64,000 bases of DNA from Flavobacteriaceae bacterium EG-1 (lineage in GTDB: Bacteria > Bacteroidota > Bacteroidia > Flavobacteriales > Flavobacteriaceae). Within the stretch, counting starts at the first letter, position 1, and every line of letters starts with the position of its first letter. The notes below the pieces were generated by a model. That model did not search any database. It had not been told where the DNA came from and saw only the letters and a program-made list of their open reading frames with translations. Shown piece after piece: positions 26,563 through 36,121 of this stretch. A program made the translations under genes and the position numbers. Location of the stretch: assembly GCF_009649685.1 (NCBI RefSeq), contig NZ_WJPK01000002.1:164202-228201 (forward strand). The letters run 5' to 3'.

Positions 26563-27066
26563 ATGGATATCGTTTTATTAGTAATGGGTTTTATTTTAAT
26601 GCTTGTTGGCATTATTGGTAGTTTTCTACCAGTTTTACCAGGGCCTCCTGTAAGTTGGGTTGGCCTGCTTTTACTTCACTTAACAAATGCCGTACCAGAC
26701 GATTGGTGGTTTTTAGGCATTACCGGTGTAATAGCACTCCTAATTTTTGCTTTAGATTATGTAATTCCCGCAATGGGCACCAAAAAATTTGGAGGAACGA
26801 AAGCAGGAATGATTGGTACTACTATCGGACTAATTATTGGTCTTTTAGCACCAATCCCTGGTGGAATTATTATTGGTCCTTTTGCAGGGGCATTTATTGG
26901 AGAACTTTCAGCAAAAGCAGACAACAAAACAGCATTAAAAGCTGCATTTGGTTCTTTCTTAGGGTTCTTAACCGGTGCGTTTATGAAGTTTGTAGTATCA
27001 ATTATTTTTATAGGCCTATTTATAGGTAAGGCTTGGGATTACAAAAATGCCTTGTTTGCACTTTAA
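26563..27066 (+). CDS. DUF456 family membrane protein
   Basis: This 167-residue hydrophobic protein has about five TM helices and glycine-rich packing. The conserved GSFLPVLPGPPVSWVGLLLL near the N-terminus, GTKKFGGTKAGMIGTTIG in the middle and GPFAGAFIGEL later are typical of DUF456. Its function is unknown. The 3' end overlaps the end of the converging nitroreductase gene by 4 bp. Confidence 0.9.
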   Translation: MDIVLLVMGFILMLVGIIGSFLPVLPGPPVSWVGLLLLHLTNAVPDDWWFLGITGVIALLIFALDYVIPAMGTKKFGGTKAGMIGTTIGLIIGLLAPIPGGIIIGPFAGAFIGELSAKADNKTALKAAFGSFLGFLTGAFMKFVVSIIFIGLFIGKAWDYKNALFAL

Positions 27067-27614
27067 CCCCAAACTACTTTATCTTCTATAGCTCCTCTGG
27101 TTGCTTCAGGAATATCACCCTCATAATAACCCATGTAAAAAAAACCCAAGCATTTTTCGCCTGTCGCTAATTCGAAAAATTCATCCATATATTTTACAAG
27201 ACCCGGTGAACTCCAATAACTACCTATTCCCATTTCGGTAGCACATAACCACATATTCTGTACAGCCATAGCTGTAGCGGCAATTTCTTCCCATTCTGGC
27301 ACACTTTCATTTGGATCTCGTTGCATACAAATAGCAATTATAGCACCTGCCTTTTTAGGGTTTTCAATTAACTTTTTTACTTTTATTTCTTTTGGCTTGC
27401 TCTCTGTTTCCATATATTTTAATGATAGAAACAATCCTAATTTCTCCTGAGATTCCCCTTGTAGAACCTTAAAGCGCCACGGTTCTGTTTTTCTATGACT
27501 AGGTGCCCAATTTGCTGCCTCTAATATTCTTTCTATATCAGCTTTCGCTATTTCTTTATCAATATACTGCACAGGAAAAACCGAACGTCTCCTTTTAATT
27601 AAATCTTCTATCAT
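27063..27614 (-). CDS. Nitroreductase family protein
   Basis: This 183-residue flavin-dependent reductase has an FMN-phosphate-binding RRRSVFP near residue 8 and ANWAPSHRKTEPWRFKVL. It also has AATAMAVQNMWLCATEMGIGSYWSS, where the family keeps its second FMN loop, and LGFFYMGYYEGD near the end. The sequence fits the small YdjA-like subgroup. The physiological substrate is unknown. It is divergent from the HutI-like gene. Confidence 0.9.
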   Translation of the reverse strand: MIEDLIKRRRSVFPVQYIDKEIAKADIERILEAANWAPSHRKTEPWRFKVLQGESQEKLGLFLSLKYMETESKPKEIKVKKLIENPKKAGAIIAICMQRDPNESVPEWEEIAATAMAVQNMWLCATEMGIGSYWSSPGLVKYMDEFFELATGEKCLGFFYMGYYEGDIPEATRGAIEDKVVWG

Positions 27615-27712
27615 AATCCAAATTTTGCAACTATAAAGTTAGCATATTCCCTTCGCTAATTTTCTTAGGAATCAATACTTTTATAAAATATTTTGGTTCT
27701 AAAATAAAATCG

Positions 27713-28837
27713 ATGAAACTTATTGGTCCTTTTAAACAACTTTTACCGATGACAGGTTTACCCATGAATGGGCCAATTTTTGACGAGCAATTAGTTGTTT
27801 TAAAAGATGTAGGAATATTAATTGATAACGAAATTATTGCAGCTATAGGTAACTTCGAAGAGTTAAAAACACTATACCATACGGCAGACATACATATATT
27901 ACAAGGGGATCACACTTGTTTACCCGGATTTATTGACACAAGTACGCAACTTTGCTTTGGCGGGTCTGGAGCTAATAAAAATGAATGCGAGATAGTTGAA
28001 GATACAAGAAATACTACTAAAGAAGCTTTAGCTAAGAAAACCGCTAAATTAGTAAACCGACATTTAAAAAATGGGACTACCACAATAGCTGTCAAAAGTG
28101 GATTTGGACATTCGGTTGATGAAGAACTAAAAATAATACGTGCAATAAATGATTCGCAACATCAAACACTAGTAGATATTTTAGCAATATGCAATATTGC
28201 TAAAAGAAACCCCAAAGATTTTACTGCTAAAGCAAGTTCATATGTAGAAACGATATGTGCAAAACTACTTCCAATAATAAAAGAGGAAAATTTAACTAAT
28301 CGTATTTCGGTAAATGTAACTAATTTAGGATTTTCTATAACAGAACTTCAATCATGCTTGAAGAAGGCTGAAACAATGGGGTTTCAAATAAGTATTGTAG
28401 AAAATGTAGCTGCAAAAAGTGGAAACAATTTCTCTTTTCATAAAGATGAATATGGTTTTATATCTGCGTTAGCAGGAACCTCAATTGGTTTGGGAAAGGC
28501 CTTTGCACCGGCGCGGAAAATTTTAGATAATGGTGGTTCATTAGCAATAGCCAGTGATCATAATCCTATTACCGCGCCTATGGGTGATCTTTTAACGCAA
28601 GCATCAATCTTATGCACCTACGAAAATCTTACAAATGCAGAAATTTTAGCAGCAATAACTAAAAGAGCAGCAACAGCTTTAAATCTTAATAATTGCGGCG
28701 AATTAGTTGCCGGCAATTTGGCCGATTTTATTTTATTTCATACCAATAATTATAAGGACATTATATACAATCAAGGTTCTTTTAAACCATGTGTGGTTTT
28801 CAAAAAGGGTAAAGTTGCTTTTAACAAACACAAGTAA
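27713..28837 (+). CDS. Imidazolonepropionase-like amidohydrolase, apparently metal-site deficient
   Basis: This 374-residue protein aligns by eye with HutI across its length: PGFIDTSTQLCFGG, TTIAVKSGFGHS, FAPARKILDNGGSLAIASDHNP, and NAEILAAITKRAATALNL with GELVAGNLADFILF at the end. In HutI the first motif holds the metal-binding HxH (IDAHTHL); here both His are replaced (S and Q). The later metal-ligand His region is also not conserved. The fold seems kept while catalysis by the usual mechanism seems lost. No hutH, hutU or hutG lies beside it. It could be a pseudoenzyme or an enzyme of altered chemistry. Confidence 0.78.
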   Translation: MKLIGPFKQLLPMTGLPMNGPIFDEQLVVLKDVGILIDNEIIAAIGNFEELKTLYHTADIHILQGDHTCLPGFIDTSTQLCFGGSGANKNECEIVEDTRNTTKEALAKKTAKLVNRHLKNGTTTIAVKSGFGHSVDEELKIIRAINDSQHQTLVDILAICNIAKRNPKDFTAKASSYVETICAKLLPIIKEENLTNRISVNVTNLGFSITELQSCLKKAETMGFQISIVENVAAKSGNNFSFHKDEYGFISALAGTSIGLGKAFAPARKILDNGGSLAIASDHNPITAPMGDLLTQASILCTYENLTNAEILAAITKRAATALNLNNCGELVAGNLADFILFHTNNYKDIIYNQGSFKPCVVFKKGKVAFNKHK

Positions 28838-28848
28838 ATTGGCTCTAC

Positions 28849-29667
28849 TTATTTCTGAATAACTTTCGCTGCATATCTTCTCCCTAAAATTCGTAGGCTT
28901 TTAGAGTTAAAATGTAGATTATCTCCTTTATCTATTAAGTCTTTTGTTGAAACTACTTTCACAAGTGTATCTATTTCAGAATATTTATAAATTTCATTAT
29001 TAATTCTTGTCCAACCTTCAGGGTTATTCGAATAGGAACCAAGTTCACCTATAACTATTGGTAAATTTGCAACTCCTACTTCTTTTCGGAATTTCGAGAA
29101 TAAAACACCCAAATTATTTCTGTAATTATCAATATCTTCCTCCGAATTAGTATCACTTTCACCTTGATGCCACAGAATTCCTTTAACTACGCCATACTTT
29201 TTTCCTAATTTTATTTTTTCTTGGTAATTAGAGAAAAGCTGAACTCCTCTATGTTCTTTATTTTCTATCCATTGATTTATTGAACTTCCACCAACTGCTG
29301 TTGGTAACAATAGCACTGAAACAGAGTCGGGAATGTTTAATATCATCTCCCGTGCAAATGACATACCAACGTCTAAACCGGTCATTGTTGGCTCATAAAA
29401 ATGTATCGGTTCTTTAGCAAATATTGCCTCACCACCCTTATTAATCGTCAAAATTCTATTATTAGAAACAGTATCTTTTGCTTCAACGAAACCTCTACCA
29501 GCCATGTTCGATTGACCAGCCATTATGTACACCCATACATTTTCTTTTTTTGGTAAGTCATCAATTACAATTCGTGATTTTGGAAAATTTTCCGTTCGTT
29601 TATCTTTTACCTCATTATTACAACCGATAACAACAATACCAAAAAAAAGTAGTGCGAATTTATTCAT
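28849..29667 (-). CDS. SASA-family (sialate O-acetylesterase-like, CE6-type) lipoprotein esterase
   Basis: This 272-residue protein has a lipoprotein signal (FFGIVVIGCNN). The SGNH-like motifs are VYIMAGQSNMAGRG (nucleophile Ser), GGSSIN, ILWHQGESDTN (His/Asp region) and VVKGILWHQ context. The end has the LHFNSKSLRILGRRYA block with the catalytic-type His. Family members remove acetyl groups from sugars. The neighbouring genes do not show which sugar. Confidence 0.88.
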   Translation of the reverse strand: MNKFALLFFGIVVIGCNNEVKDKRTENFPKSRIVIDDLPKKENVWVYIMAGQSNMAGRGFVEAKDTVSNNRILTINKGGEAIFAKEPIHFYEPTMTGLDVGMSFAREMILNIPDSVSVLLLPTAVGGSSINQWIENKEHRGVQLFSNYQEKIKLGKKYGVVKGILWHQGESDTNSEEDIDNYRNNLGVLFSKFRKEVGVANLPIVIGELGSYSNNPEGWTRINNEIYKYSEIDTLVKVVSTKDLIDKGDNLHFNSKSLRILGRRYAAKVIQK

Positions 29668-30070
29668 ATAAAAGTTTGTGATTAAAACCTACAATTAAAT
29701 TGCCAAAAAGTAAATCTCCCTTAAATTCTAAAAATCTTTGGACAATTACTAAAACTAAGAAAAAGATTGTGTATTTGGGCGTAAAACCTAGTCCAGTAGA
29801 AAAATATTATTTTCAAAACTAAAAACTAACAAATAAGTATTTATTAATTTTGTATTTTATTACAGTACTACATTTTTTTAACTCCTTGTAAGTAAATTAC
29901 ATAGTCGAAAAAAAATGTTAACAAAAGTTACCGTTCATCGGATGTTTTAACAACTTAGCGATGAAAATTCAGGGAACAAGTAATAGTTTATATTTTGCTC
30001 ATAAGAAATATGAAGTTTGTTTTTGACCTAACCAATTTCACTTGATTATTAAGCCAAATAACACTTAGAA
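29668..30070. other. Intergenic region upstream of a small gene
   Basis: About 400 bp. I see only a 21-codon ATG frame (29961-30026, starting MKIQGTS) with no support. The region is AT-rich and probably holds the promoters of the divergent flanking genes. Confidence 0.4.
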
Positions 30071-30310
30071 ATGAAAATTCCTGATTACAAAAAAAGAGCG
30101 GCGGTTGCTGCTGAAAATTGGAAACGTCTACAAGCTCAAAAAAAACTAAATTCGAATGAATCTAGTGAAACTCCAAAAGCAGAAGACGAAAGTCACGAAC
30201 CTACTTTAGAAGAACTTATTGATAATTTTGTTATCCCGAAAACAAGTGTCAAAGGTATCCGGGTTGTAAAAGAAGTTGAGAATAAAAAGACGCTCCGAGA
30301 TATTGCCTAA
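30071..30310 (+). CDS. Small hypothetical protein (79 aa)
   Basis: This 79-residue, highly charged and probably cytoplasmic protein is not recognised. The first third is basic and helical (IPDYKKRAAVAAENWKRLQA). An acidic middle (about 30-50) and a hydrophilic C-terminus (SVKGIRVVKEVENKKTLRD) follow. It stands alone, with a candidate small-RNA gene on the other strand downstream. Confidence 0.55.
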   Translation: MKIPDYKKRAAVAAENWKRLQAQKKLNSNESSETPKAEDESHEPTLEELIDNFVIPKTSVKGIRVVKEVENKKTLRDIA

Positions 30311-30407
30311 ATAAATTTTCTGAATTGCAAATAATACCACCTGTACACCTCAAATAGTAGGTGCAATTTAGTTTATTGAAAATTTAAATCTGTTGTTGTT
30401 TATGCAA

Positions 30408-30480
30408 ATAAAAAAAGCCTTCCAACACGGAAAGCCTTTCATTGGCCCATACCTAAATTTTGGTAAGGGTTACAACACAA
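30408..30480 (-). ncRNA. Candidate small RNA (about 73 nt)
   Basis: On the minus strand a TATCTTTG box (30486-30493, TAnnTTTG) is followed by about 73 nt. These contain a hairpin from 30446-30453 with 30462-30469 (CCCATACC/GGTAAGGG, 7 of 8 pairs). They end with a stem GCTTTCC-GTGTT-GGAAGGC and seven T (terminator 30410-30435). No coding gene lies on the minus strand between it and 32052. The promoter, compact structured body and terminator together suggest a transcribed RNA. Confidence 0.5.
30410..30435 (-). terminator. Rho-independent terminator of the candidate small RNA
   Basis: A 7-bp stem with one G-T pair, a 5-nt loop and a run of seven T, oriented on the minus strand. The plus-strand direction has no T-run after the stem. 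Confidence 0.75.
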
Positions 30481-30643
30481 CACCGCAAAGATAACAAAGC
30501 TTTTTCTAAATTATACACCTTTATGTTGTAAATAGATGTTTAAGTATTTTTAAATTATTATTTATATCAAAATGGATTCGTCATCATTTAAATAGAAATC
30601 AAAAATTCTGTACCTTTCTTTTCAAAATTTCAATTCTATCCAA

Positions 30644-32050
30644 ATGAAATCCAATAAAAATAATAGTTCAAGGAGAAATTTTATAAAAAAAGCCGCATTG
30701 GGCACAACAGCATTATCCGCTACACCAACAATTCTTGCATCTACCTATAACCAAAACCTCACACTAAAACGAGTATATAACAATTCATTGTATACTTACA
30801 ACGACCATATTAATCTAGCACTTATAGGAAGTGGAATTCAAGGTATTTATGACACACAAAGTGCGTTAGAAGTTTCTGGAATAAAATTAGTAGCTGTTTG
30901 TGATTTATATACTGGCCGACTAGATCGTGCCAAAGAACTTTGGGGCAATGATATTTTTGTAACTCGGGACTATAGACAAATTTTGGAACGTAAAGACGTA
31001 GATGCAGTAATAATAGCGACACCCGATCATTGGCATAAAAAGATTACCATTGAGGCACTAAAAGCAGGCAAGCATGTTTATTGTGAAAAACCGATGGTGC
31101 AAAAATGGGAAGATGGACAAGCAATAATTTCGGCGCAAAAATCTTCGGGTAAAATATGCCAAATTGGTAGTCAAGGTATGTCATCATTGGGTAATGAAAA
31201 AGCTAAACAACTGTATGCCGATGGTGCAATTGGTGATATAGTTATGCTCGATTTTTATAACGACCGCTATTCTGCTGAAGGAGCTTGGCAATACCCAATC
31301 CCACCTGATGCAAATGAAGATACTGTAGATTTTGATACTTTTCTGGGTACAGCACCCAAAACACCTTTCGAACTCAAGCGTTTTTTCAGATGGCGAAATT
31401 ATCAAGATTATGGTACCGGTGTTGCAGGTGATTTATTTGTGCATGCATTTTCTACCTTAAACCATGTTATAAATTCACATGGCCCTAATAGGGCGCAAGC
31501 AACAGGCGGACTTCGTTTTTGGAACGATGGTCGTGATGTTCCAGATGTAAGTATTACATTATACGATTACCCTAAAACAGATACGCATGCCGCCTTTAAT
31601 GCTGCCTTCAGAATCAATTTTATCGCAGGTAGTGGTGGGGGCGGTGGTTTCAAATTAATTGGAACCGAAGGTGAAATGGAAATAGGACAAAATTCTGTAA
31701 AGCTAAAACGATCAAAATTAAATTTAATACCCCAAGGCTACTCACTGATATCATTCACCGAAGAAACTCAAAAGAAAATTAATGCTAGTTACGAAGCTCA
31801 AAACTTGAATAGTAGAGCATCACAACTTAGTACTGGTGAGACCACTTGGCAAGCGCCAAATGACTACAAAGGTGGTCATTATGATCATTTCTATAATTTC
31901 TTTCAAGCAATAAGGGGAAAAGGAAAAATTATACAAGACCCTACATTTGGGTTAAGAGCAGCAGGGGCTGCATTATTAGCAAACCAGAGTTATTTTACAA
32001 AAAAAGCGGCTCATTGGGATCCAGATAACATGAAAACAATTTCAAAATAA
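30644..32050 (+). CDS. Gfo/Idh/MocA family oxidoreductase with Tat signal
   Basis: This 468-residue protein starts with a twin-arginine signal (SSRRNFIKKAALG), so it is exported folded with its NAD(P) cofactor. The Rossmann motif is LIGSGIQGIYDTQ (about 65-77). Then come DAVIIATPDHWHKK and GKHVYCEKPM with the catalytic Lys of the family. The C-terminal alpha/beta domain includes GGHYDHFYNFFQAIRGKG. Such periplasmic members act on sugars or cyclitols in polysaccharide breakdown; the substrate is unknown. A TACCTTTC box about 26-33 bp upstream of the ATG resembles the -7 promoter element. Confidence 0.9.
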   Translation: MKSNKNNSSRRNFIKKAALGTTALSATPTILASTYNQNLTLKRVYNNSLYTYNDHINLALIGSGIQGIYDTQSALEVSGIKLVAVCDLYTGRLDRAKELWGNDIFVTRDYRQILERKDVDAVIIATPDHWHKKITIEALKAGKHVYCEKPMVQKWEDGQAIISAQKSSGKICQIGSQGMSSLGNEKAKQLYADGAIGDIVMLDFYNDRYSAEGAWQYPIPPDANEDTVDFDTFLGTAPKTPFELKRFFRWRNYQDYGTGVAGDLFVHAFSTLNHVINSHGPNRAQATGGLRFWNDGRDVPDVSITLYDYPKTDTHAAFNAAFRINFIAGSGGGGGFKLIGTEGEMEIGQNSVKLKRSKLNLIPQGYSLISFTEETQKKINASYEAQNLNSRASQLSTGETTWQAPNDYKGGHYDHFYNFFQAIRGKGKIIQDPTFGLRAAGAALLANQSYFTKKAAHWDPDNMKTISK

Positions 32051-32051
32051 A

Positions 32052-33413
32052 CTAAACAGTCATTGAAAACAACCTTGTTTCCGGTTGTTTTTGATGTAAG
32101 TGAACATCAAAAGCCATACATATATTTCTAATAAATGGGTGCCCTTTATCATTAACTTTAATACCAGTATCGGATAGTTCTAGCAGCTCATCTTCTTCAA
32201 ACTCTATTAACCGCCCTTTAACCGATTCAATATCGACAATTCTATTCCTTAAATCCTCCCAATTGGTTTCGAATTGACACATTAAATTTAAAATATGACG
32301 ACGAACTTTTTGATCTTCTTCAGATAAAATATGACCTCTATAAATGGGAATAATATTGTTTTCAACTAAATGCTTATACTCTTCAATGCTCTTCACATTT
32401 TGTGCAAAACTGTACCAACTATCACTGATACTTGAAGCACCCAACCCAACCATAACTTGAGTTTTTGAAGCTGTATACCCCATAAAATTACGGTGCAAAT
32501 TTCCAGAATCCATAGAGGAATAGAGTCCGTCACCTTTTAATGCAAAATGATCCATACCAATTTCATGATAGCCTACTTCTGCTAAAAGTTTTTTACCAGT
32601 TTCATATTGATTTCTTTTTTCATCACCACTAGGCAAATCAGCCTCATCATAACCTCGTTGACCATTACCTTTTAACCATGGCACATGTGCATAACTATAA
32701 AATGCCAAGCGATCAGGCATTAATTCCTTGGTTTTTAAAATGGTAGTTTTTACGTGATCAATATTTTGATACGGAAGACCAAAGATTAGATCATGACCAA
32801 CCGATGTATAGCCAATTTCCCTTGCTATTTCGGTAACTGCTTTTACATTTTCAAAAGATTGAATTCTATGAATAGCTCTTTGAACAGTAGAATTATAGTC
32901 TTGTACACCATAACTCACACGTCTAAAACCAACATCGTATAGTGCCTGTAAATGTTCTCTTGTTGTATTGTTTGGATGCCCTTCAAAACTAAATTCATAA
33001 TCTATAGCTTTTTCAGCTGATCTAAAAATTCCATTTATTAGAAATTTTAAATTATCTGCAGAAAAAAAAGTTGGCGTACCTCCACCTAAATGCAGCTCTT
33101 TAATAATCGGTTTTTCTCCAAAAAGTTCGCAATAAAGTTTCCATTCCTTTAAAACCGAGTTTATATAGGGTTGCTCAACATCATGCCTTTTAGTTATTCG
33201 TTTATGGCAACCACAAAAAGTACACATACTTTCACAATATGGCAAATGTATATAAAGGCTTATACCTTCAGCAGCATTACTTTCAATAAAACTTCGTTTT
33301 AAAGTAGCTTTCCATTTATTACCTGAAAAAGTCTCTTTATTCCAATATGGAACTGTAGGATAACTTGTATAACGAGGACCAGGAACATTATACTTTTGAA
33401 TTAATGTACACAT
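32052..33413 (-). CDS. hemN: Oxygen-independent coproporphyrinogen III oxidase HemN
   Basis: This roughly 453-residue protein starts at the ATG at 33413 (MCTLIQKYNVPGPRYTSYPT), the family's usual N-terminus. Upstream in-frame ATGs at 33422 and 33461 would add residues unlike the family. The radical SAM motif is LPYCESMCTFCGCH (CxxxCxxC plus the additional Cys). ELHLGGGTPTFFS, FEGHPNNTT, VSYGVQDY and GHDLIFGLPYQ follow, and the C-terminal HemN_C part ends with RNICMAFD. It converts coproporphyrinogen III to protoporphyrinogen IX without oxygen. It converges on the Gfo/Idh gene, with 1 bp between. Confidence 0.93.
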   Translation of the reverse strand: MCTLIQKYNVPGPRYTSYPTVPYWNKETFSGNKWKATLKRSFIESNAAEGISLYIHLPYCESMCTFCGCHKRITKRHDVEQPYINSVLKEWKLYCELFGEKPIIKELHLGGGTPTFFSADNLKFLINGIFRSAEKAIDYEFSFEGHPNNTTREHLQALYDVGFRRVSYGVQDYNSTVQRAIHRIQSFENVKAVTEIAREIGYTSVGHDLIFGLPYQNIDHVKTTILKTKELMPDRLAFYSYAHVPWLKGNGQRGYDEADLPSGDEKRNQYETGKKLLAEVGYHEIGMDHFALKGDGLYSSMDSGNLHRNFMGYTASKTQVMVGLGASSISDSWYSFAQNVKSIEEYKHLVENNIIPIYRGHILSEEDQKVRRHILNLMCQFETNWEDLRNRIVDIESVKGRLIEFEEDELLELSDTGIKVNDKGHPFIRNICMAFDVHLHQKQPETRLFSMTV

Positions 33414-33490
33414 AGAATGCATTTTAATTGAATGCAAACTTAAGTGTAAGACAAAGTACAAAATATGATAAAAATCAGCTCCTTTCTGAA

Positions 33491-35089
33491 CTAATCTTTT
33501 GGGATACTTGAAGGTTGCAATTCATTGCCATCACCGTCAATTATACTAGTTTCAAAATCACTATCATTCACCCAATCGGCATTTTGTTTGTTACCATTTA
33601 TAAAATCTGAATAGAAGCCTCTACCTCTACCTTTGATAAAAGGTGCTTTTTCATATAAATGACCATAACCTGACATTCGTAAGTCACCTTGAGCTAAAAG
33701 TTTCATCTCCATTTCAGATTTAAGTGATTGTTTTAATTCTGAATATTCAACGTTGTTTGCTAGATTATTTATACAAAATGGATCTTTTGATATATCATAT
33801 AATTCTTCTGCCACTCTCTTACCAAAATTCATTTTCCAGTATTTTTTTTTACCAGCTCTACGGAGATTTAAAATTTCAGTTTTCACGGGACTTCCATCTG
33901 TATTCAAATATCCTGTCTCCGGATTACCTTTTGGCCATCTATCTATTTCATAATTTTTCACATAAAGCATATTGTTTTTATGCATACCTCGGATTGGATA
34001 ACCAACATCATTTGGCCTGCCCGTATCATGACGTTCTTTACCTACTAATACAAAATTACGTTCTGGCTCTATTTGACCAGATTTCTCAGAAGTAATAATA
34101 TTCATTAGACTTTTACCTGCAGCCGGATGCATTCCTGAAGTCTGCCAATTAACACCAGCCGCTTCTAAGAAAGTAGGTGCCAAATCTACAAAACTAATAT
34201 AGTCATCAACCGTTCTACCTTTAACCTTCATCTTATCTTTCCACAACATTGCCATAGGCACATGATTAGAATTTTCATATTGATCACCTTTAACTCTTGG
34301 AAAAGGCATACCATGATCAGAGGTAACAATAATAAGGGTGTTTTCCAACAATCCCTTTTCCTCCAAGGTCTTCATAATCTTTTGAATATGTCTATCAAAA
34401 TCTTCAATTTCAAATGCGTAATCTAGTAAATCGTTGCGGGTAACATTATTATCTGGCCAGTACGGTGGAAAATTTGTTATCATATCTTCAGTTTTGCCAC
34501 CTAACTTTTTACCTGACCCATATTCGTATGCTCGGTGAGGCTCTATACTCCCAACCCAAAAACTCCATGGTTTTCCTTTTGGCGCTTGTTCTAAAAAATC
34601 TTCAAAATTAGCACTATAGTCATTTGAAGAAATATACTTAGTAGCTGGTTCTAATGTCTTTTCATTATATGCTGGCCCTACTACTTGGCGTTGTGTACCA
34701 TCTTCACGTAGGGTTACCGCAGGACCATATCCTTTCTGAGTATGACCTGTTGTATAGCCATTTTCTAACAACACTTCTTGATAGGTTTTAAATTTTGGCG
34801 GAAAATAGATAACATGACTTGCTGCCGCATCTAATTGCCAAGAATTTCTCCCTGTTATTAATGCAGCCCTCGACGGTGCGCATTTCGCATTTGGTGTATA
34901 GGCTTTATTAAATAACACTCCTTCACTTGCTATGGCATCAAAACCAGGCGTATTAACATAAGTACTTCCGTAAATACTCATATCTAAACCAGCATCGTCG
35001 AAAATAATCATCAAAATATTCGGCTTTTCTTGAGCCATTGAAATACTGCTGGATAAAAGTACTATCCAAAGAAAAAATCTGTTTATCAT
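33491..35089 (-). CDS. Exported sulfatase (S1 family)
   Basis: I start at the ATG at 35089 because it gives a signal peptide (MINRFFLWIVLLSSSISMAQ). The upstream in-frame ATG (35167) adds 26 unlikely residues. Metal-site Asp residues lie in IIFDDAGLDM (about 31-32). The formylglycine motif CAPSRAALITGR has its Cys at about residue 70. A later Asp/His pair is in IIVTSDHGMPF. The roughly 530-residue protein is complete. It removes sulfate esters from a polysaccharide or glycan after cysteine activation by an anaerobic or FGE maturase encoded elsewhere. The substrate is unknown. Confidence 0.92.
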   Translation of the reverse strand: MINRFFLWIVLLSSSISMAQEKPNILMIIFDDAGLDMSIYGSTYVNTPGFDAIASEGVLFNKAYTPNAKCAPSRAALITGRNSWQLDAAASHVIYFPPKFKTYQEVLLENGYTTGHTQKGYGPAVTLREDGTQRQVVGPAYNEKTLEPATKYISSNDYSANFEDFLEQAPKGKPWSFWVGSIEPHRAYEYGSGKKLGGKTEDMITNFPPYWPDNNVTRNDLLDYAFEIEDFDRHIQKIMKTLEEKGLLENTLIIVTSDHGMPFPRVKGDQYENSNHVPMAMLWKDKMKVKGRTVDDYISFVDLAPTFLEAAGVNWQTSGMHPAAGKSLMNIITSEKSGQIEPERNFVLVGKERHDTGRPNDVGYPIRGMHKNNMLYVKNYEIDRWPKGNPETGYLNTDGSPVKTEILNLRRAGKKKYWKMNFGKRVAEELYDISKDPFCINNLANNVEYSELKQSLKSEMEMKLLAQGDLRMSGYGHLYEKAPFIKGRGRGFYSDFINGNKQNADWVNDSDFETSIIDGDGNELQPSSIPKD

Positions 35090-35233
35090 ATCATTTATTG
35101 GTTGTCTCCCGAATTTATTTAAAAAAATCTGGACATTGTTAAGAAAAATTAGAAATTTTAAAATCAAACTGCCAATTAAACCTCACAAATTGTATTCAAT
35201 ATATTATTTTTACAATTCTTAAAAATCAAAGAG

Positions 35234-36121
35234 ATGACCTTACTTTTAATGGCTGCGGGAAGTGGTAGCCGATATGGAAAACTAAAACAATTCGATGATC
35301 TTGGCCCTAATGGTGAATTCTTAATGGAATTTGGCATTTATGATGCTATAAAAAATGGTTTTGAACAAATAGTTGTAATTACAAAAAAAGAACATGTTGA
35401 GTTTTTAGAGGAGCACCTCAGTTCTCGACTACCTGAGAACATTGAACTTAATGTACTTGCACAAGAAGTAACAGACTTACCACATGGATGTGTTTTTGAT
35501 GGTGAACGACCAAAACCATGGGGTACAGCTCATGCGGTTTGGACAGCTAGAAATGTAATTGATGGTCCTTTCGTTGTCTTAAATGCTGATGATTTTTATG
35601 GGCAACCTGCTTATGAAAATGCTGCTAACTTTATGAGAGACCATTACGATGATAATGTTTACGCCCTTGTGGGTTACACATTAAAAGATACACTTTCAGA
35701 ACATGGTTCGGTTTCTAGAGGAGTTTGCCAAGTTGAGGGTGACAATCTAGTTTCTGTAGATGAACGTTTAAAATTAGTCCCTAAAGATGGTGGTGTTTTT
35801 GATGAGGATTCTGGAAACACATATACTGGAGAAGAGCATGTAAGCATGAACTTTTGGGTTTGTAAACCTTCGATTTTTGAAAAAATCGAAAGTGATTTTA
35901 GAACCTTTCTTGACGATGACAAACTTGCCAGAACTAGTGAATTATATATTCCTAAGACAATCCAAGAAATGTTGCAAGCTGGTGAAATAGACGTGAAAGT
36001 TGTGCCTTCTGGAGGAGAATGGTTTGGTGTAACGTATGCTAGTGATCGTGAGGTAGCTGTTAAAAGCCTTCAAAACAAAACTGATACAGGCAAATATATC
36101 GCCCCACTTTGGCCTCAATAA
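35234..36121 (+). CDS. Sugar-1-phosphate nucleotidyltransferase
   Basis: This 295-residue protein has the NTP-transferase signature LLMAAGSGSRYGKLKQF at the N-terminus, VLNADDFYG (metal-binding Asp) at about 118-126 and ARTSELYIPKTIQEM near the C-terminus. The sequence is that of the small Bacteroidota NDP-sugar synthases. It overlaps the downstream phosphotransferase gene by TAATG (1 bp) and should act in the same pathway. That pairing, an anomeric kinase followed by a nucleotidyltransferase, mirrors AmgK-MurU in peptidoglycan recycling and NahK-type salvage. Confidence 0.85.
   Translation: MTLLLMAAGSGSRYGKLKQFDDLGPNGEFLMEFGIYDAIKNGFEQIVVITKKEHVEFLEEHLSSRLPENIELNVLAQEVTDLPHGCVFDGERPKPWGTAHAVWTARNVIDGPFVVLNADDFYGQPAYENAANFMRDHYDDNVYALVGYTLKDTLSEHGSVSRGVCQVEGDNLVSVDERLKLVPKDGGVFDEDSGNTYTGEEHVSMNFWVCKPSIFEKIESDFRTFLDDDKLARTSELYIPKTIQEMLQAGEIDVKVVPSGGEWFGVTYASDREVAVKSLQNKTDTGKYIAPLWPQ

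Noticed and set aside
30410-30435. Terminator of the plus-strand 79-aa gene
   Set aside because: The T-run lies only on the minus-strand side of the hairpin.
33414-33461. Longer HemN start with 16 extra residues
   Set aside because: The family N-terminus begins at MCTLIQKYN; the added residues have no match to it.
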